Shown: one piece after another, positions 57,905 to 64,000 of the stretch
Layout of the letters: each line of letters starts with the position of its first letter
Position numbering within the stretch: the stretch's first letter is position 1
Assembly: GCA_022432975.1 (NCBI GenBank)
Contig: CM039503.1
Location: forward strand, 51,749,259-51,813,258
Direction of reading: 5' to 3'
Length of the DNA stretch: 64,000 nucleotides
Origin: Begonia masoniana
Taxonomy: Eukaryota > Streptophyta > Magnoliopsida > Cucurbitales > Begoniaceae
The notes under the pieces: generated by a model
What the model was told of the DNA's origin: nothing
Database searches by the model: none
Seen by the model: only the letters and a program-made list of their open reading frames with translations
Translations under genes and position numbers: made by a program

Positions 57905-58080
57905 CTATAATTAATAATTTACTTTTCTCTCACAATTATGTACTTATATGTAATTTAACACTTCAAATATTTTTGTTATATAATTAGTTTGATAACTTAT
58001 TTTTAAATTTTAATTTATCAAAAAATAAGTGATTATTTTAAGAATAATACTATATTTATTTTTTTAAAATATTTTAATTA
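57905..58080 (+). repeat. Second copy of the fold-back tail segment
   Basis: Matches about 36125-36310 (AATAATTTACTTTTCTCTCAC..., TTTAAATTTTAATTTATCAAA) at high identity. Confidence 0.85.
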
Positions 58081-58179
58081 ATGTAATAAATTATTTATTT
58101 ATAATTTATTAGATTATTATAAATTAATTGGGGAAGGCAGTCAACATTTCTTTCCCCCATTTATCCCAATTTTCCCTGT

Positions 58180-58263
58180 TTCTCCTACCTCTCCCGCGGC
58201 GTTTCCGGCGAGGCATCAGGAACAACTAAATTCTGCCTTCGATTGAGAGGAGAGCCGAACAGG
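58180..58263 (+). promoter_or_regulatory. Probable leader exon and promoter side of DGD2 copy B
   Basis: A C/T-rich then GC-rich stretch (CCTCTCCCGCGGCGTTTCC) runs to a consensus donor GG|GTAAGT at 58264. The matching acceptor before the coding exon is CAG at 59166-59168. This leader lies outside the duplicated block, so copy A has no equivalent. Confidence 0.55.
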
Positions 58264-59170
58264 GTAAGTCGATTTTTTTCCCATCTCAGCGATGTTGATT
58301 GTTAGAAAACTCTCGAATTTTTTGTGTTGATTTGGCGATACCCTCATCAAAGTTCTGTGCTTTATTCTTCCCTGTCTTGGAAGGGAACTGAGAACTAATT
58401 CGGAGCAATATTTTAGTGGAGTAACCGCAACCTTGTAGCTTATAATATTCGTTGTCGTGTCAAACGATCAACAGAGTCTTCGTTCCCTTGTTTTCAACAA
58501 AATTTGATTCCGCGTTCCTTTCCTTGTTGTCTCGAAATCTAGAACGAACCTTAAATTATTTAGGGTGACCAAGTTTATGACATACATAACTGTCAGGTTG
58601 GTTTGTCAAATTCTTAAATTCGGTATATAAGGTTTAGAGTGTCTTCATCTATAATTGAACAATTTATTTATCTTGTGTTCATGGACTGAATCATGAACGT
58701 TAGAGTTTACTTGATGAAAGTTCATCTATATCTTTTGTTTTTGATTGATGCAAGAAATGTCTTAGGTCAGTTCGTTTCGTGAACTTCTAATTGAAATGGA
58801 TTCACCCGGGCACCCAGACTGATTGAAGGGGATACCAAATGCTTTGTAGCTAATGTTATTTTGTCAAAAAATTTCGAAGTTCATAGTTGAAAAGATGATT
58901 AGATATCATTGTGGGAAAATTCGTTGTTGGAAAGAATTCAATGACAAAATGCTCTGAGTGGCCCTCACCTCATAATTTCTGGGTGACATCGAATGAAGTA
59001 TGGCCAGGGATCTCCTCGAAATCCCATCTCTGAAATCCATGTTTAATTACATGCAATTATATAGTCAGTTAATTATGTTTTAAATTTGTTTTGTTATTTC
59101 TATATTGGATTTTCATGACTTTTACAATCATTCAATTGGTTGAACGATCCTTTACCTTAATCCATCAGGA

Positions 59171-59244
59171 ATGCTGAAGACATTGCTACTGTGAGCTGTA
59201 TGGATCAAATTGTTAGAGACTCCAGAATGGTTATTGACTTCTAA
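59171..59244 (+). promoter_or_regulatory. Two upstream ORFs of DGD2 copy B
   Basis: The first, 59171-59194, encodes 7 residues (MLKTLLL). The second, 59200-59244, encodes 14 residues (MDQIVRDSRMVIDF) and ends 12 nt before the main ATG. In copy A the corresponding ATGs read ACG and ATA, so only a five-codon frame remains. Confidence 0.5.
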
Positions 59245-59256
59245 CCTAATATCCGA

Positions 59257-62450
<3,194 letters not shown>

Positions 62451-62977
62451 ACGTTATAGATTTCTTGACCCATATGAAATTGGCTTGAGTTTCACTTATT
62501 AGGTACCACACTACGTGGATTCCAGTGGAAGAAATTTGATTTTTCATTGCCAGAAGGAGAAAACAAGCATTTGAATGGAAGGTAACCTTCCACTACAGCA
62601 GATAAAATAAGTTCCCACTGTGCTTAGTTGTTTGCTTTGATAATGTTGATCATTTTGATACAATGAGTTAACACAGTCAATCTATTTATTACATAACTTA
62701 ATAAAGTCTGTAAATAAATTAAAATAATATTTGTGATCTTTTAATTTTACACTGTAATTTTGACCATTTTGATATTTTTTTTTTAAAAGGTACGTACTTA
62801 GACCAAATTGCAACATGGTTGTTGATAAAACAATCCTATGCAAGAAGGGTGTTAGTTTTCACTGAGTTCACAATTTGAATATTTGTGTTTATTTTTTATA
62901 ATTCATTTTCTTATCTTTATTGAAATTTATATCATTTTCTTAAGATGTCTTCTCTATGTTTTGTTGTAAAAAACTAC

Positions 62978-63212
62978 CGAACGATATTTGATTTATTTGA
63001 AAAAAATTTCACATGTGATAATAGAAAATTTTTTGAGATTTTCTAAAATTTGTATTATTTATTATAATATTTTTATAAAATAATAAAATAAAATTACAAT
63101 AAATCGTACATATGTTAAAAAATTACGAAAATTTTCGTATTATCTTCTCATTAAGTAGTGAACATGTGGTAAAAATTTTAACTGAATCTAAGATCGTTTG
63201 GTAATATTTAAA
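62978..63212. mobile_element. MITE, ~235 bp, same family as 57302-57551
   Basis: Ends inverted: left TACCGAACGATATTTGATT, right reverse complement TACCAAACGATCTTAGATT. The interior has ACAATAAATCGTACATATG and ACGAAAATTTTCG. It is absent at this point of the left duplication copy. Confidence 0.7.
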
Positions 63213-63779
63213 TGAGGGTTAATGAAATTGTTGATAGACGGTCAAAATTGATAACAGAATTAAAATACAGGGTTTGGTTTGTCGATTTTTTTTAGTAAAA
63301 TGGGCAAATTGAAAAAAAGTGTATAATACAGGGTTCAAATCAATAATTACCCTTAAAGTATAATTGATGAAATTTACTATAAATTTATACTTTTATCGTA
63401 ACTATAGATCCTCCTTGCAAATTGACTCTTACTTGACTCTTACTGTTAAGTGAGTCACGTAACATGAACATGTATGCGACATCTCTCTTTCAATTGGTTT
63501 GAGGTTTTTTTTTTTTTGACATTAGGAGACATGTGGGCATACGTGTGTATGTCACGTGACTCATTTAACGGCAAAAAAATCAATTTATACACAATGAATT
63601 GCTTAGGGTCAAATTTACTCACAAAATTAGTTACATTTAGGTCGCCAAATACTCATAATTTGAGGGTTTAAAATAGAATTTATCAAATATAAAATGAAAA
63701 ATTATACAAATCAATGATTAAATGATACGTATTAAAAACCTTCAATTATTAAAAATAAGCAAAACAACCCCTAGAGGAT

Positions 63780-64000
63780 GGCTCTTCTACTTATAACGGC
63801 CGTCCATTCTAAATTTTTTTTTATCTTTTAGTGAAAAGAGACGACCGGTCCAAGTAGAAGAGTTGGCCTTTTAGACAGGACGGCCGATCTAATTAGACCG
63901 GTCGTCCCTTCTCACTAAACGTCGTCACGGCGGTTTGGCAAAATTAGAAGGGAGAGCCGATCTGATCAGACCGGCCGTCCCTTCTCAAAACTTCATTGAG
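63780..64000. repeat. GC-rich inverted repeats with GACCGGTCGTCC-type words, cut by window end
   Basis: Words such as CGGCCGTCC, GACGACCGGTCC, TTAGACCGGTCGTCCCTTCTC and CAGACCGGCCGTCCCTTCTC recur in both orientations. Related words (GACGGCCGGTTCAAG, GACAGCCGGTTC) flank the fold-back at 35.88-35.96 kb. This is probably the start of another member of that family. Confidence 0.6.

Overview
The window is nuclear DNA of a flowering plant, most likely a eudicot. The genes have many introns, GT-AG splice sites and AT-rich spacers. They include plant-only families (DUO1, REVEILLE, CBE1, DGD2), and the mobile elements are typical plant ones (Ty1/copia, hAT, a Cassandra-type LTR). I cannot name the species.

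Layout. 1-683 is a noisy ~200-bp tandem repeat ending in a 100-N assembly gap (684-783). Then come a DUO1-type R2R3-MYB gene (+, 1063-2422) carrying a miR159-like target site, a convergent nucleotide-sugar transporter gene of the UTR2 type (-, 2731-4649), and a receptor-like kinase gene (-, 7983-11100). Next are a long eIF4E-binding-protein gene of the CBE1 type (+, 15308-25873, with a copia relic in a 4.7-kb intron) and a REVEILLE-type MYB gene (-, 29769-32947), whose last visible splice donor abuts a Cassandra-like solo LTR containing 5S rRNA-like sequence. From memory, kinase - CBE1 - REVEILLE also lie close together in Arabidopsis (At4g01330, At4g01290, At4g01280).

34.6-36.3 kb holds a long fold-back repeat. 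36.5-37.3 kb looks like a box C/D snoRNA cluster, with Site II, telo-box and TATA signals followed by U27-, U18- and snoR58-like candidates. 37.6-50.6 kb is a nest of mobile DNA: a copia element with no integrase core (-), a ~205-bp satellite split by a 1.09-kb hAT element with 8-bp target duplications, a second copia element (+, broken by stops and frameshifts), and an inverted stretch of the same satellite. A 1,020-bp tetranucleotide repeat follows.

The right end is a tandem duplication (about 52.04-56.9 and 58.76-63.7 kb) of a complete DGD2-type digalactosyldiacylglycerol synthase gene. The copies differ at 7 of 466 residues. Their last intron and last exon are almost identical while flanking parts differ by about 3%, which suggests gene conversion. 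The homologous stretch begins inside the 5' leader, so the copies have different upstream sequence and different upstream ORFs.

Five very long simple repeats (A501, T808, AT ~1,002 bp, CCCT 1,020 bp, T100) stand out. Two are bracketed by direct duplications of unique flanking sequence, which raises the question of assembly artefact. The protein-coding genes are ordinary plant loci with unrelated roles: sperm-cell transcription, sugar-nucleotide transport, signalling, translation control, clock output and galactolipid synthesis.
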